A DNA stretch of 39,843 bases from COMBO-56-21 sp041559015 (GCA_041559015.1 JBFFED010000011.1:1-39843); one strand, 5' to 3'; positions 8,614-17,380 are shown, counted from the first letter of the stretch. The notes: generated by a model from the sequence alone, not told the origin. Translations and numbers: made by a program.

Positions 8614-9372
8614 ATGATAGTCGGCCACGTGAGGGGACATGGCAGCACAATCCAGATCACGGACGAGCACGCGAGGGCCCACTGGTTCGGCAGGCTCGAC
8701 GCAAGGGCGAAGATCATCGGGATATTCGCCTGCGTGATAGTCACCGCGCTTCTCACACGGCCCGAGCTGATCATCATCGCGCTGCTCCTCGCGCTGTCGG
8801 TGACCGCTGCCAGCCGGGTGCCCTACCTCGGGCTCGCGAAGGCGTACGCCGCCGCGCTCCCGTTTGTTGCCTTCGCGTCGATATCCATCTTCCTGTTCTC
8901 AGGGACCGACAAGGGCCTCGCGATGCTGGGAAGGACGAGCGCGTGCGTTCTGTTGCTGCTGGTGCTCGTCCTGGGGACCGAGACCTTCGACCTCTTCGGG
9001 GGCCTACGCCGCCTCAGGATGCCCGCGGTCCTGGCCACGCTGCTCATGCTCACATATCGTTACATAATCGTTGTCTCCGAGGAGCTCTCCCGCATGCGGG
9101 TCGCCAGGAAGGCGAGGGGGTTCAGGGGAGGCAGGAACCTCCTGGACAGGTACGCCCTCAAGATACTCTCGTTCACGGCCGGGATGGTCCTCGTGAGGTC
9201 CACCGGACGCGCGGACAGGGTCTACGAGGGGCTGAAGTGCCGCGGGTTCACGGGAGATATGACGATGTGGAGGAGGTCAGGGCTGTCGGCCAGGGATGTG
9301 GTCTTCCTGGCCTCGCTGGTGGCTATCTCGTCCGTGCTGGCCATCACCCAGGCGGAGGTGGCCCTGTGGTAG
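8614..9372 (+). CDS. nikQ: Nickel/cobalt ECF transporter transmembrane coupling protein (CbiQ/NikQ)
   Basis: A 252-residue protein with about five hydrophobic helices. The cytoplasmic helix before the last membrane part has the ARKARGFRG motif; the Ala-Arg-x-x-Arg-Gly type signature of EcfT/CbiQ proteins docks onto the ATPase. A second Arg-rich motif (GLKCRGFTG) also matches the family. It starts 6 bases after the nikMN stop, and its last 7 bases overlap the start of the ATPase gene, so the three are translationally coupled. It transmits ATP hydrolysis by NikO to the substrate-capture unit NikMN. Confidence 0.92.
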   Translation: MIVGHVRGHGSTIQITDEHARAHWFGRLDARAKIIGIFACVIVTALLTRPELIIIALLLALSVTAASRVPYLGLAKAYAAALPFVAFASISIFLFSGTDKGLAMLGRTSACVLLLLVLVLGTETFDLFGGLRRLRMPAVLATLLMLTYRYIIVVSEELSRMRVARKARGFRGGRNLLDRYALKILSFTAGMVLVRSTGRADRVYEGLKCRGFTGDMTMWRRSGLSARDVVFLASLVAISSVLAITQAEVALW

Positions 9373-10271
9373 CGCTCGAGACGCTGAGGCTAGGCTTCAG
9401 CTACGACGACGGCACGGTCGCGCTCAAGGACATCGACCTCGTCCTCCAGGAAGGCGAGAAGGTGGCGGTCGTAGGCCCCAACGGCGCCGGCAAGTCCACC
9501 TTGATACATCTCATAGCCGGCTTCCGGATGCCCTTCACGGGAAGAGCGCGCGTTTCCGGTGAGGAGCTGAGGCGCGATACGGCCGATGACATCAGGAACA
9601 GGATAGGCGTGCTCTTCCAGGATCCGGACGACCAGATATTCATGCCGACAGTGGAGGAGGACGTCGCCTTCGGCCCCAGGAACCTCAAGCTCGACGATAT
9701 CGAGGGGAGGGTGCAGAGGGGTCTCCGGGCGGCAGGGATAGAGCACCTCAGGAAGCGCAGCCCCCACAGGCTGAGCTACGGCATGAAGAAGCGCGTCGCC
9801 ATCGCGGGCCTGCTCGCGATGGACCCCGAGATACTCTTGCTCGACGAACCGACCTCTGGACTCGACCCGAGGTCAAGAGCGGAGTTCATCAAGCTCCTGA
9901 AGTCGATGAAGAGGACGATGCTGATAGCGACCCACGACCTCGAGGCCGCCGCTGAGATAGTCGACTGGGCGGTCGTGCTCAATGTGGGCGTCGTCATGAA
10001 GGGCACCATGAGGGAGCTCGTGACCGCCCGGGAGACGCTGGAGGCGACAGGGCTTGAGATACCTCCCGTCTCCAGACTATTCAGGGCGCTGGACGCCATG
10101 GGCTACCCGGTCGAGTCACTCCCGGTGTCCATGGACCAGGCCGTGTCGGAACTCACGAGGGTGATAGACCGCGAGGGGAGGCACGTCCACGCCCACATGC
10201 ACGAGCACGAGCACAGGAAGGATGCCTCAGACCATGCGCACAAGCACCAGGGCGAGGGGGGCGACAAGTAG
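9366..10271 (+). CDS. nikO: Nickel/cobalt ECF transporter ATPase (CbiO/NikO) with His-rich tail
   Basis: A 301-residue ABC ATPase. The GTG start at 9366 overlaps the nikQ stop and is preceded by GGAGGTG; the open frame continues far upstream, but that part is a shadow of nikQ. Walker A is GPNGAGKST, the signature is LSYGMKKR, and Walker B is ILLLDEPTSGLD, followed by the H-loop THD. The C-terminus is unusual: about 25 residues with repeated His and acidic pairs (HVHAHMHEHEH then DHAHKH), a likely nickel-binding or buffering tail. It powers nickel uptake with NikMN and NikQ. Confidence 0.93.
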   Translation: MVALETLRLGFSYDDGTVALKDIDLVLQEGEKVAVVGPNGAGKSTLIHLIAGFRMPFTGRARVSGEELRRDTADDIRNRIGVLFQDPDDQIFMPTVEEDVAFGPRNLKLDDIEGRVQRGLRAAGIEHLRKRSPHRLSYGMKKRVAIAGLLAMDPEILLLDEPTSGLDPRSRAEFIKLLKSMKRTMLIATHDLEAAAEIVDWAVVLNVGVVMKGTMRELVTARETLEATGLEIPPVSRLFRALDAMGYPVESLPVSMDQAVSELTRVIDREGRHVHAHMHEHEHRKDASDHAHKHQGEGGDK

Positions 10272-10373
10272 GATGAGGCCGGGGCTGCTGGCATGGTCCG
10301 GAAACCGTCTAACCGCTGCGGGCTCAAGAACATAAGGGTTTTATACACCTTAGTGTGTGGGGGTGGATGCTCT

Positions 10374-10395
10374 CCAGACAGCTGAGGCAGTCTGG
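10374..10395. repeat. Inverted repeat upstream of the rpsM promoter
   Basis: CCAGAC at 10374-10379 and GTCTGG at 10390-10395 form a 6-bp inverted repeat with a 10-base spacer. It ends 10 bases before the TATA box of the ribosomal protein cluster. It could be an operator or a chance palindrome; there is no independent support. Confidence 0.3.
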
Positions 10396-10405
10396 TTTGG
10401 AGCGG

Positions 10406-10413
10406 TATATAAG
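10406..10413 (+). promoter_or_regulatory. TATA box of the rpsM-rpsD-rpsK-rpo3 cluster
   Basis: TATATAAG, a near-ideal archaeal TATA box, is centred about 26 bases before the TTG start codon at 10435. This spacing implies a transcript starting at or next to the start codon. A GGAGG just before the start (10423-10427) would then not be in the mRNA unless an earlier promoter (TTTTATAC, about 10339-10346) is also used. Confidence 0.7.
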
Positions 10414-10434
10414 CATTAGCGCGGAGGTTGCCGA

Positions 10435-11034
10435 TTGTCGGATGAGAAAGAGGCCAAGCCGAAGGGAGGGCCCAAGGAGAAGGACGGCCAGAGCAAAGGC
10501 AAGAAGGGCCAGCCCGCAGAGAAGAAGTCGGCCGACAAGCCCGTCGAGAAGAAGAGCGACGATTTCAGGTACATCGTGCGCATGGCGAACTCCGACCTGG
10601 ACGGCAACAAGGACATCGTTATTGCGCTCACGGGCATCAAAGGCATCGGCATGAGGAGCGCCGAGGTCATCGCGAGGATGGTCGGGGTGCCGAGGAGCAC
10701 CAAGATCGGCGATCTGCCCGAGTCCAAGACGGACGAGATCGCGAAGATAGTCACCGAGTATTCAGAAAAGGTTCCGCACTGGATGGTCAACAGGCAGAAC
10801 GACTGGTCCTCCGGCGCGGACATGCATCTCATCGCTGTGGATGTCGACCTCAACAAGAGGGACGACGTGAACCTGATGAAGATGATCAGGTGCTACAGGG
10901 GTATCAGGCACGAGACCGGCCAGAAGGTCCGGGGCCAGAGGACGAGGTCCAACGGCAGGACCGGGATGACCATGGGGGTCATGAGGAAGAAGGAGCAGCC
11001 AGGCGGTCCGAAGCCCGAGGAGAAGAAGGAGTAG
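10435..11034 (+). CDS. rpsM: 30S ribosomal protein S13 with long charged N-terminal extension
   Basis: S13 sits at the head of the small subunit and contacts tRNA and 50S bridges. The conserved core runs from about residue 42 (FRYIVRMANSDLDG) through the helix-hairpin-helix GIKGIGMRSAEVIARM to the RGQRTRSNGRTG tail. The product is 199 residues, against about 150 for typical archaeal S13. The surplus is a Lys/Glu/Gly-rich extension of about 40 residues at the N-terminus and a shorter charged tail. The start is TTG at 10435, supported by both a GGAGG and the TATA spacing. It is the first gene of the archaeal S13-S4-S11-Rpo3 cluster. Confidence 0.93.
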   Translation: MSDEKEAKPKGGPKEKDGQSKGKKGQPAEKKSADKPVEKKSDDFRYIVRMANSDLDGNKDIVIALTGIKGIGMRSAEVIARMVGVPRSTKIGDLPESKTDEIAKIVTEYSEKVPHWMVNRQNDWSSGADMHLIAVDVDLNKRDDVNLMKMIRCYRGIRHETGQKVRGQRTRSNGRTGMTMGVMRKKEQPGGPKPEEKKE

Positions 11035-11042
11035 TGTGACCC

Positions 11043-11747
11043 ATGGGAGATCCGAAGTTTTCCAGGAGGAAGTATGAGACTCCGGCCCACCCTTGGGAGG
11101 GCGAGAGGATCAAGGCCGAGAACGAGCTGCTCATGAAGTACGGCCTCAAGAACAAGAGGGAACTCTGGCGCGCCCAGTCCCTCATCAGGTCGCTCAGGGA
11201 GCAGAGCAGGGAGCTCCAGGCGAGGCTCAGGACCGGGGACCCGCAGGCCGAGATAGAAATGAAGGAGCTTCTGCAGAAATGCGCCCGGATGTCGTTGCTG
11301 CCGCCTGAAGGCAGTACGCTGAACGACGTCCTCACGCTTGGCACCGAGGAGGTCCTCCAGAGGCGCTTCCAGACGGTCCTTTACAGGAAGGGGCTCGCTT
11401 ACACGCCCAAGCAGGCGAGGCAGTTCATCGTCCACGGGCACGCGTCCATATCCGGCAGGAAGGTCACGATCCCAGGATATCTGGTCAAGAGGGCCGAGGA
11501 GGACAAGATAGAGTACCATGTCTCCTCCCCCGTCGCCAACGAGCTGCACCCGATGCGCCCCAAGCCTGAGGAGATTCAGGCGAAGGAGGAGGCGGAGCGG
11601 ACGAAGCTCGAGGCCGCGGCGAAGGAGGAGATCCACGTCGCGAAGCCCAAGCTGAAGAAGATCATAGTCACGGAGCTGAAGGAGGAGAAGGAAGAGGACA
11701 TAGAGAAGGCGACCCCGGCCGAGCCAGCTCCGGACGAGAAGGAGTGA
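11043..11747 (+). CDS. rpsD: 30S ribosomal protein S4
   Basis: A primary 16S-binding protein of the small subunit. The N-terminal half has the archaeal S4/S9e form (MGDPKFSRRKYETPAHPW). The S4 RNA-binding domain is at about 105-165 (RQFIVHGHASISGRKVTIPGYLV). The 234-residue product ends in an acidic, Glu/Lys-rich extension of about 50 residues that is longer than in most archaeal S4 proteins. The ATG at 11043 lies 8 bases after the rpsM stop codon. Confidence 0.95.
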   Translation: MGDPKFSRRKYETPAHPWEGERIKAENELLMKYGLKNKRELWRAQSLIRSLREQSRELQARLRTGDPQAEIEMKELLQKCARMSLLPPEGSTLNDVLTLGTEEVLQRRFQTVLYRKGLAYTPKQARQFIVHGHASISGRKVTIPGYLVKRAEEDKIEYHVSSPVANELHPMRPKPEEIQAKEEAERTKLEAAAKEEIHVAKPKLKKIIVTELKEEKEEDIEKATPAEPAPDEKE

Positions 11748-11752
11748 GATGA

Positions 11753-12136
11753 ATGGGCAAATGGGGTATCGCGCACATATTCGCCAGCTATAACAACATC
11801 ATAATCACGGTCACGGACGTCACGGGGGCCGAGACCATAACCAAGGCGAGCGGCGGCATGGTCGTGAAGGCGGCCAAGGACGAGGCCTCCCCTTACGCCG
11901 CGATGAAGGCGGCTGAGAAGGTCGCTGAGATAGCCAAGGAGAAGGGCATAGACAGCATACATGTCAAGGTCCGCGCCCCGGGAGGCAACAAATCGGCCTC
12001 TCCCGGACCAGGGGCCCAGGCGGCCATAAGAGGGCTCGCGAGGGCGGGCCTTAGGATAGGCAGGATCGAGGACGTCACCCCAGTCCCGCACGACGGCACC
12101 AAGAAGAAGGGCGGGAGAAGGGGTCGAAGAGTGTAG
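11753..12136 (+). CDS. rpsK: 30S ribosomal protein S11
   Basis: A 127-residue protein of the small-subunit platform. Family signatures are plain: IAHIFASYNNIIITVTD near the N-terminus, then IRGLARAGLRIGRIEDVTPVPHDG and the basic KKKGGRRGRRV end. It starts 5 bases after the rpsD stop, so the two are co-transcribed and probably translationally coupled. Confidence 0.97.
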   Translation: MGKWGIAHIFASYNNIIITVTDVTGAETITKASGGMVVKAAKDEASPYAAMKAAEKVAEIAKEKGIDSIHVKVRAPGGNKSASPGPGAQAAIRGLARAGLRIGRIEDVTPVPHDGTKKKGGRRGRRV

Positions 12137-12147
12137 AGTGATCCCGG

Positions 12148-12984
12148 ATGAAGATCGATATCACCGAGATGACGCCAAACAAGGCGGAGTTCGTCATCTC
12201 AGATACCAGCCCCGCGTTCGCGAACGCGCTCAGGAGGATAATCTCATCTGATGTGCCGAAGATGGCCATCGACAACGTCGAGTTCCACCTCGGCCCCATC
12301 ATGGACGAGAAGGGCACGGCATTCGAGAGCGTCTCTCCGATGTTCGACGAGGTCGTGGCGCACAGGCTGAGCATGATACCCGTCCCGACGGACCTCGAGA
12401 CGTTCAACTTCAGGTCCAAGTGCAGCTGCAACGGGGAGGGGTGCCCGAGCTGCACCATCATGTACTCCCTGAACAAGAAGGGGCCGTGCACCGTCTACTC
12501 CGGCGACCTCGAGCCAATCGGGGACGCGAAGTTCAGGATCAAGGACGACCTCATACCCATCGTCAAGCTCGCGGACGACCAGGCGCTCCTGGTCTACGCC
12601 ACCGCGGAGCTCGGCACGGGGAAGCAGCACGCGAAGTGGCAGGCGGCCGTGGGCGCGGGGTACAGGTTCTTCGCCAAGATAGAGATAGACCATGCGAAGT
12701 GCGACCTCGGTGGGAGCTGCGTCAAGGTCTGCCCGAAGGGAGTGCTGGCCAAGGAGGAGAAGAAGATAGTCGCCAAGCACCCCGAGAAGTGCAACCTGTG
12801 CAGGGCCTGCGTCGAGGTCTGCGACGCGAGCGTGGTCAAGGTCACGCCGATGCCCGGCAGGATACTATTCAGGTTCGAGACGGACGGCTCGCTCCAGGCC
12901 AAGGAAGTGCTTATCAAGGGCCTCAAGATCCTGGAGGAGAAGTTCGACGGGCTCAGAGAGCAGATATCCACGCTCGAGGAATGA
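12148..12984 (+). CDS. rpo3: DNA-directed RNA polymerase subunit Rpo3 (D) with ferredoxin-like domain
   Basis: This subunit corresponds to bacterial alpha N-terminal domain and eukaryotic Rpb3; it pairs with Rpo11 to nucleate polymerase assembly. The N-terminal dimerisation sequence FANALRRIISSDVP is clear. A Cys cluster (C92, C94, C99, C102) lies in the middle. An inserted ferredoxin-like domain at about 180-230 has two motifs. The first keeps C185, C191 and C195 but has Gly where the second Cys belongs. The second is complete (C215, C218, C221, C225). This predicts one [4Fe-4S] and one [3Fe-4S] cluster. The gene starts 11 bases after rpsK. The usual followers of this cluster (L18e, L13, S9, RpoN) are absent here. 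Confidence 0.95.
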   Translation: MKIDITEMTPNKAEFVISDTSPAFANALRRIISSDVPKMAIDNVEFHLGPIMDEKGTAFESVSPMFDEVVAHRLSMIPVPTDLETFNFRSKCSCNGEGCPSCTIMYSLNKKGPCTVYSGDLEPIGDAKFRIKDDLIPIVKLADDQALLVYATAELGTGKQHAKWQAAVGAGYRFFAKIEIDHAKCDLGGSCVKVCPKGVLAKEEKKIVAKHPEKCNLCRACVEVCDASVVKVTPMPGRILFRFETDGSLQAKEVLIKGLKILEEKFDGLREQISTLEE

Positions 12985-13021
12985 GCCTGGACGATGGTTC
13001 TCCGGTGTGCGGTCGTCAATT

Positions 13022-16000
13022 CTATAGGAACTCATCCAGCTTCGGGTTCTTTATCTTGTCCGACTGGAAGAGCGAGTTGATGGAGTTCTCGAGCAGCGTT
13101 ATCCTCTGGAGTGTGTAGGCCGGAACGTCGAACTCCCGCCCGATCTCCTTCGCCCTCTCCAGGTACTTGCTCACTCCGGCCTCATGGACGGTCAGGGTGA
13201 GCTTGTTGCCGCAGTAGCACTTACCCTTCAGGGGTATCCTGCGGTACTTCGCGCCGCACTTCGAGCATCTCAGCTGCTGGCCGGTGAAGCTCTTGAGGCT
13301 CCCCTGGATGTCCGGCAGGAGGTGTCTCATTATGACCCTGTGAACGACATCGGCAGCATCCACCGCGCGTATCTTCACCCCGAGCGCTATCTGCGCCTTG
13401 AGCTTGTCCTCCATCGTCTCGAGGGAGGTATAGGCCGAGGTGGTCGGGCCGTACGAGATGTCGCTTATCCCGTGCGTGAACCCCATCCCCTCGTACTGGA
13501 GCACGGTGCCTATCCTGCCGCTCACGATGTCCATGAGCGATTCCACCTCCTTCGGGTGGGCGTACCTCTGGGTGGCCCTGTAGAAGTCAAGAGGGTAACA
13601 GCTGCTCACATCCATGTTATGGGCCTCCTTGTCTATCTCGTTCGGGTCGAGCTTGGTCGTGAGCACGAGCGGGGCGTCCATCAGCCCTCCGCGCTTCTCC
13701 GGCAGGAAGGCCCTCGAGAAGTTCAGGAGGCAGTCCATAAGGAGTATGATCGAGTCCTCGTCCCCGTCGCAGTTGCGCCTCTTGGCAGCGTGGAAGAACG
13801 GGTGGGCGTATCCAGCATGAGCGGACGAGAACCCTATGACCCTCGCGAGCACGCCCCCTGATGTGTGGGGTGCTAATCCGACTACGAGATGGCCCACGAG
13901 GTCCTGCCTGCCCGCAATCTCGTAAAACGGCCCTTGGCCGTAGACCTTGGCGAGAAGGTCGTCAACGAACCTTGAGGTCCTGATGAGGTACTCCGTGCAC
14001 GAGTCCGGTATGACGACGTCCTGGGCCTTCAGCTCGAGCATCTGAGTGTCGTTCTCGAGCTCTTTGCCATGGAAGTCCTTGGTGTACCCCAGCGAACGGG
14101 CGGTCGGCACATCTATGCCGACCTCGGACGGAGTGAAATGCGTCAGCGGGACATCGGTGGAGTCTATCCTGATGGTCCCGTCCTTGAACACGAATACCTC
14201 GTGCTTCGCCCTCAGCACGCCCTTGTCGATTATCTCGGGGGTCTTGTTCTTGGATATCATCCCCTGGACGCCCTTGACCTCCACACTGCGCTTCTCCCCC
14301 AGCCTGTCCAGCGCGGACTGGAAGATCATCCCGATCGGTATGTCCTGGACCTCAGCGTTCCCCGTCGGGACAGTATGGGAGCCGCACTCACACTTCGTGA
14401 TGAACGACTTGCGCCCACACATGTGGCACAACCTCTCGCCCAGCTCCACCTTGAGATCACCCGCTTCCGCGGCGACGTTCACTATCCTCTGGGCGCCGCC
14501 GCTCGTACCCACCGGGAACAGGCCGTGCGGTGGCGGCTTCATCCGGCGCTCCCTCGCCTTCTCCGGCCTCGCGACCCTTGCGCCTATCCTCGTGACCGCC
14601 CTCGGCCGGACGTCCACCCCTGACAGCGCGGAGACGACCTCCAGGGGCTTCTGCGACTTCGGCAGCTGGCCACCAGACATGCTTCCATCATCCGAGGCAG
14701 TGAGTCCAAGACAGACCATCAAGGGTTTGGAGTATCTTTCGATTACGACCTCGTCGCCGTCGACCCTGTGAAGCGCCCCGAGCTTCTCGAGGATGGCCTT
14801 CTCCTCCTCCTGATTCTTCATTCGCAGCGCAGAGCCATCGTAGGCCCCAGAGGCGATGGCATGCTCCCTTAGCCGCACAATCTCCTCGTAGGTAAGGTCG
14901 GACCAGAAGAGATTGAAGTTCGGGTGGAGTGGGACACCATGATCCTTGGACAACGAGAGGGCGCTCTCGAAGGTAGGGGACAGCCAGTCCTCGGGCAGCG
15001 AGTCCAGCCTCTCCAGGAGTTCCTCCCTGTGCCACTCAAGGCAGTACCCGGAAGGCATGAGAAGGTGGTTGTTCTCCGCGAATTCGCCATACGGCACCAG
15101 CAGTTCACCCACGTCCACGATCTCCGCGACCTGGCCCCTGATGGTCTTGGCCTCTTCCGGGGTGTTCACTTGGACCAAGGAGCCATTGTTCAGGAGCGCG
15201 ATTGGTCCTTCTATCTCGGTGCAGGGGGTGATGGCGCCCGCCTTCCCTGGCCTCTCGATCTTGACCTGTGTGCCTATGGCCACGAAATCGTTCAGGAGCG
15301 TCATCGTGGCGGGGTTCATGGCGAGCGCCGCAAGCCCGGTCGCCCTCGTCCTCCCGTACCTGAGCCTGAAACCCCCGACCCTCGATGGATACGCAAGAAC
15401 GGGCCTGCCCACGAGCATGTCCTTCAGGAACTTGGCGCTCGGGGCTATCTCCGAGCCCGTCTCATCGACACCCTTCTTCTTGAGGTTGAGGAACCTGTCT
15501 ATGAACTCCCAGCCGTCTATCCCGAGGCGCTTGACGTGCTTCTGCACCTTGGGCGCCTTCAGGCACAGGCCCTCGGCGATCACGAGGCACGCGCCTCCCC
15601 TCACCCTGTTCGTCGCGACCTTGGGGAGGTCCCTGAAGCCGGATATCTCCGTGTCCTCCGTACCTTCGCCGTCTATGCATATGGGTACGTTCTTGGATAT
15701 GATGTCTATCTCGTCGTTCGAGGGAGTGTACTGCAGGTGCTGGCAGGACTTGTAGAGCGGTATCTCCTCCTTGAACCGCTCCGCCTCACCCGTGGTGGGC
15801 ATGTACCTCCCAAGGCCCAGCTCCCGGCGGACTACATCCGCTATCAGGACGCTCATCGCCTGGCCCGTCCCCCCGGCGGAACGTATCGGACCCGAGAAGA
15901 ACACCGTCAAATAGTCGGAGCCGTCAGAGTTCCTATTGACCGACACCCCGGCGATACCCTCGAGCGGGGCGACCAGGATGCCCTCCGTGAGCACAGCCAG

Positions 16001-16327
16001 TCCCAGCCTGACAGCTCGCTCTATCGCGAACTCCTTGGTCCTCGCGGGGAGCTTGGCATACTCCTTGGCTATCAGGATGGAGACCTCCTCCCTGTTGTGG
16101 TCTCTACTCAGCTCCCTTATCCTGGAAGCGACGCCCTCGACCTCCCACTCGAACAGGAGCTTCTCGACCCTGGCCGCGAGGTCCGCCGCCTGAGGTATCT
16201 CGACATCCAGCTCGGGGTCGAGACCTAGGTGGCGGGCACGCCTGGCGATCTCGTAGCACGTGTCCACCTGCCGCTGGAGCGACGAGAAGTACTCCTCCAT
16301 GGATTCGCTGCACACAACAGTCTTCAT
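13022..16327 (-). CDS. polC: DNA polymerase D (PolII) large catalytic subunit DP2
   Basis: The catalytic subunit of the replicative family-D DNA polymerase found only in archaea; it works with the exonuclease subunit DP1, which is not in this window. From the ATG at 16327 it is 1101 residues, a normal length, so there is no intein. The catalytic Asp pair lies in NCDGDEDS, encoded at about 13,752-13,775. Zinc-binding modules CHMCG...CECG and CSKCG...CYCG are visible, the second near the C-terminus. The start is uncertain: 16327 has GGGGGAG very close before it, 16300 (MEEYFSS) matches the usual family N-terminus, and the TTG at 16408 lies too near the putative TATA box. The end faces rpo3, with about 35 bp between. 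Confidence 0.96.
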   Translation of the reverse strand: MKTVVCSESMEEYFSSLQRQVDTCYEIARRARHLGLDPELDVEIPQAADLAARVEKLLFEWEVEGVASRIRELSRDHNREEVSILIAKEYAKLPARTKEFAIERAVRLGLAVLTEGILVAPLEGIAGVSVNRNSDGSDYLTVFFSGPIRSAGGTGQAMSVLIADVVRRELGLGRYMPTTGEAERFKEEIPLYKSCQHLQYTPSNDEIDIISKNVPICIDGEGTEDTEISGFRDLPKVATNRVRGGACLVIAEGLCLKAPKVQKHVKRLGIDGWEFIDRFLNLKKKGVDETGSEIAPSAKFLKDMLVGRPVLAYPSRVGGFRLRYGRTRATGLAALAMNPATMTLLNDFVAIGTQVKIERPGKAGAITPCTEIEGPIALLNNGSLVQVNTPEEAKTIRGQVAEIVDVGELLVPYGEFAENNHLLMPSGYCLEWHREELLERLDSLPEDWLSPTFESALSLSKDHGVPLHPNFNLFWSDLTYEEIVRLREHAIASGAYDGSALRMKNQEEEKAILEKLGALHRVDGDEVVIERYSKPLMVCLGLTASDDGSMSGGQLPKSQKPLEVVSALSGVDVRPRAVTRIGARVARPEKARERRMKPPPHGLFPVGTSGGAQRIVNVAAEAGDLKVELGERLCHMCGRKSFITKCECGSHTVPTGNAEVQDIPIGMIFQSALDRLGEKRSVEVKGVQGMISKNKTPEIIDKGVLRAKHEVFVFKDGTIRIDSTDVPLTHFTPSEVGIDVPTARSLGYTKDFHGKELENDTQMLELKAQDVVIPDSCTEYLIRTSRFVDDLLAKVYGQGPFYEIAGRQDLVGHLVVGLAPHTSGGVLARVIGFSSAHAGYAHPFFHAAKRRNCDGDEDSIILLMDCLLNFSRAFLPEKRGGLMDAPLVLTTKLDPNEIDKEAHNMDVSSCYPLDFYRATQRYAHPKEVESLMDIVSGRIGTVLQYEGMGFTHGISDISYGPTTSAYTSLETMEDKLKAQIALGVKIRAVDAADVVHRVIMRHLLPDIQGSLKSFTGQQLRCSKCGAKYRRIPLKGKCYCGNKLTLTVHEAGVSKYLERAKEIGREFDVPAYTLQRITLLENSINSLFQSDKIKNPKLDEFL

Positions 16328-16417
16328 GCTCCCCCGAGACGACGCTGTCGCGGACAGGCGAAGCCAGCCGCGGACCTGCTCAGATGTGCTATCCCGGACG
16401 CTAATCAATGCTCTCGA

Positions 16418-17380
16418 CTATAAGGGTTGCTGAGCGCGCATCATCACAACGATTCCGTCGACCAGCTTCTGTACGCCAGCACCCGTCTCAGCGCTGATCC
16501 TCGGCCTGTCGCTCCTGGTCTTGAGCAGGTCGGACTTGCTCTCCACCTCGACCACCGGGACGCCGGTGAATTCGGATCTGATGGTTTCCAGCATGTGCTC
16601 CTGCTGTGAAATCGGGTAGCCACATGTCTCGGTCGGGTCGAAGATGAACAGGATTAGGTCCGCCAGGTGCCTCAGGGCCAGGATGGCCCTCAACTCCATC
16701 GGATTCCTCTCACTCAGTTCGCGGTCGAGGAGTCCAGGAGTGTCTATCACCTGATACCTCACATACTTCTTCTCGAAGGTCCCGACGGATATCTCCTGCG
16801 TGGTGAAGGGGTAGACGGCCACTCTGGGCTTCGCGGTCGATATCCTGGCCACGAGCGCGCTCTTGCCCACGTTCGGAGCCCCGGCGACCACGATGGTCAT
16901 ATCGTCGGGGTTGACCGCAGGGAACTTCCGCATGGTATTCCGGGCCTTCGCAAGGAATGTGAGCTCTTTGTCGACCTGCTTGACGAGAGAAGAGATCCTT
17001 CCATAGGCACCCCTCCTGACCTGATCGATCCTGGATATCGTGCTAGCGGCCACGATCTCCCTCCTGGCATCCTTGGCGACCCTGGAGACGTTGCCTCTGC
17101 ACCAGTCCATCGCGCCCAAGGACTTCTTGAGCCTATCCCGGCCTATGGTGACGTCGATGAGCTCCGAGTAGAACGGGCTCTGCCTGTCTATGCTGGGAAA
17201 CGCCTTCACGTAGCGGCCCATGGTGCTCACGATGACATCGCTGACGGACTTGAGCTTCCCGATGTTTATCTCCCTGACAGAGTCGAGCCTCGTGCGACCG
17301 TGGTAGTCGACCTTGGAGGCCTTCTTGAAAGCCTTGTCCAGGATCTCCTCGGCACTCAGGACCGTCGGTATCTCGAACAT
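16418..17380 (-). CDS. NOG1-family GTPase
   Basis: A 320-residue TRAFAC-class GTPase of the Obg/NOG1 group, whose members act in large ribosomal subunit maturation. The N-terminal helical NOG1-type domain spans about 1-155. G1 is GAPNVGKS (167-174), G3 is DTPG (213-216), G4 is the degenerate SKSD (281-284) instead of NKxD, and G5 is SAETG (296-300). The SKSD form may alter nucleotide specificity or affinity; it is an oddity, not a truncation. It lies upstream of the PolD gene on the same strand (about 90 bp gap) and is divergent from urocanate hydratase. Confidence 0.88.
   Translation of the reverse strand: MFEIPTVLSAEEILDKAFKKASKVDYHGRTRLDSVREINIGKLKSVSDVIVSTMGRYVKAFPSIDRQSPFYSELIDVTIGRDRLKKSLGAMDWCRGNVSRVAKDARREIVAASTISRIDQVRRGAYGRISSLVKQVDKELTFLAKARNTMRKFPAVNPDDMTIVVAGAPNVGKSALVARISTAKPRVAVYPFTTQEISVGTFEKKYVRYQVIDTPGLLDRELSERNPMELRAILALRHLADLILFIFDPTETCGYPISQQEHMLETIRSEFTGVPVVEVESKSDLLKTRSDRPRISAETGAGVQKLVDGIVVMMRAQQPL

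Noticed and set aside
8604..9365. Upstream part of the long open frame leading into nikO
   Set aside because: It overlaps nikQ completely, is rich in Arg/His typical of a shadow frame, and the ATPase fold begins only after the GTG at 9366.
14924..16228. 434-codon plus-strand open frame opposite the polymerase gene
   Set aside because: No family features; it is the antisense frame of the well-conserved PolD large subunit.
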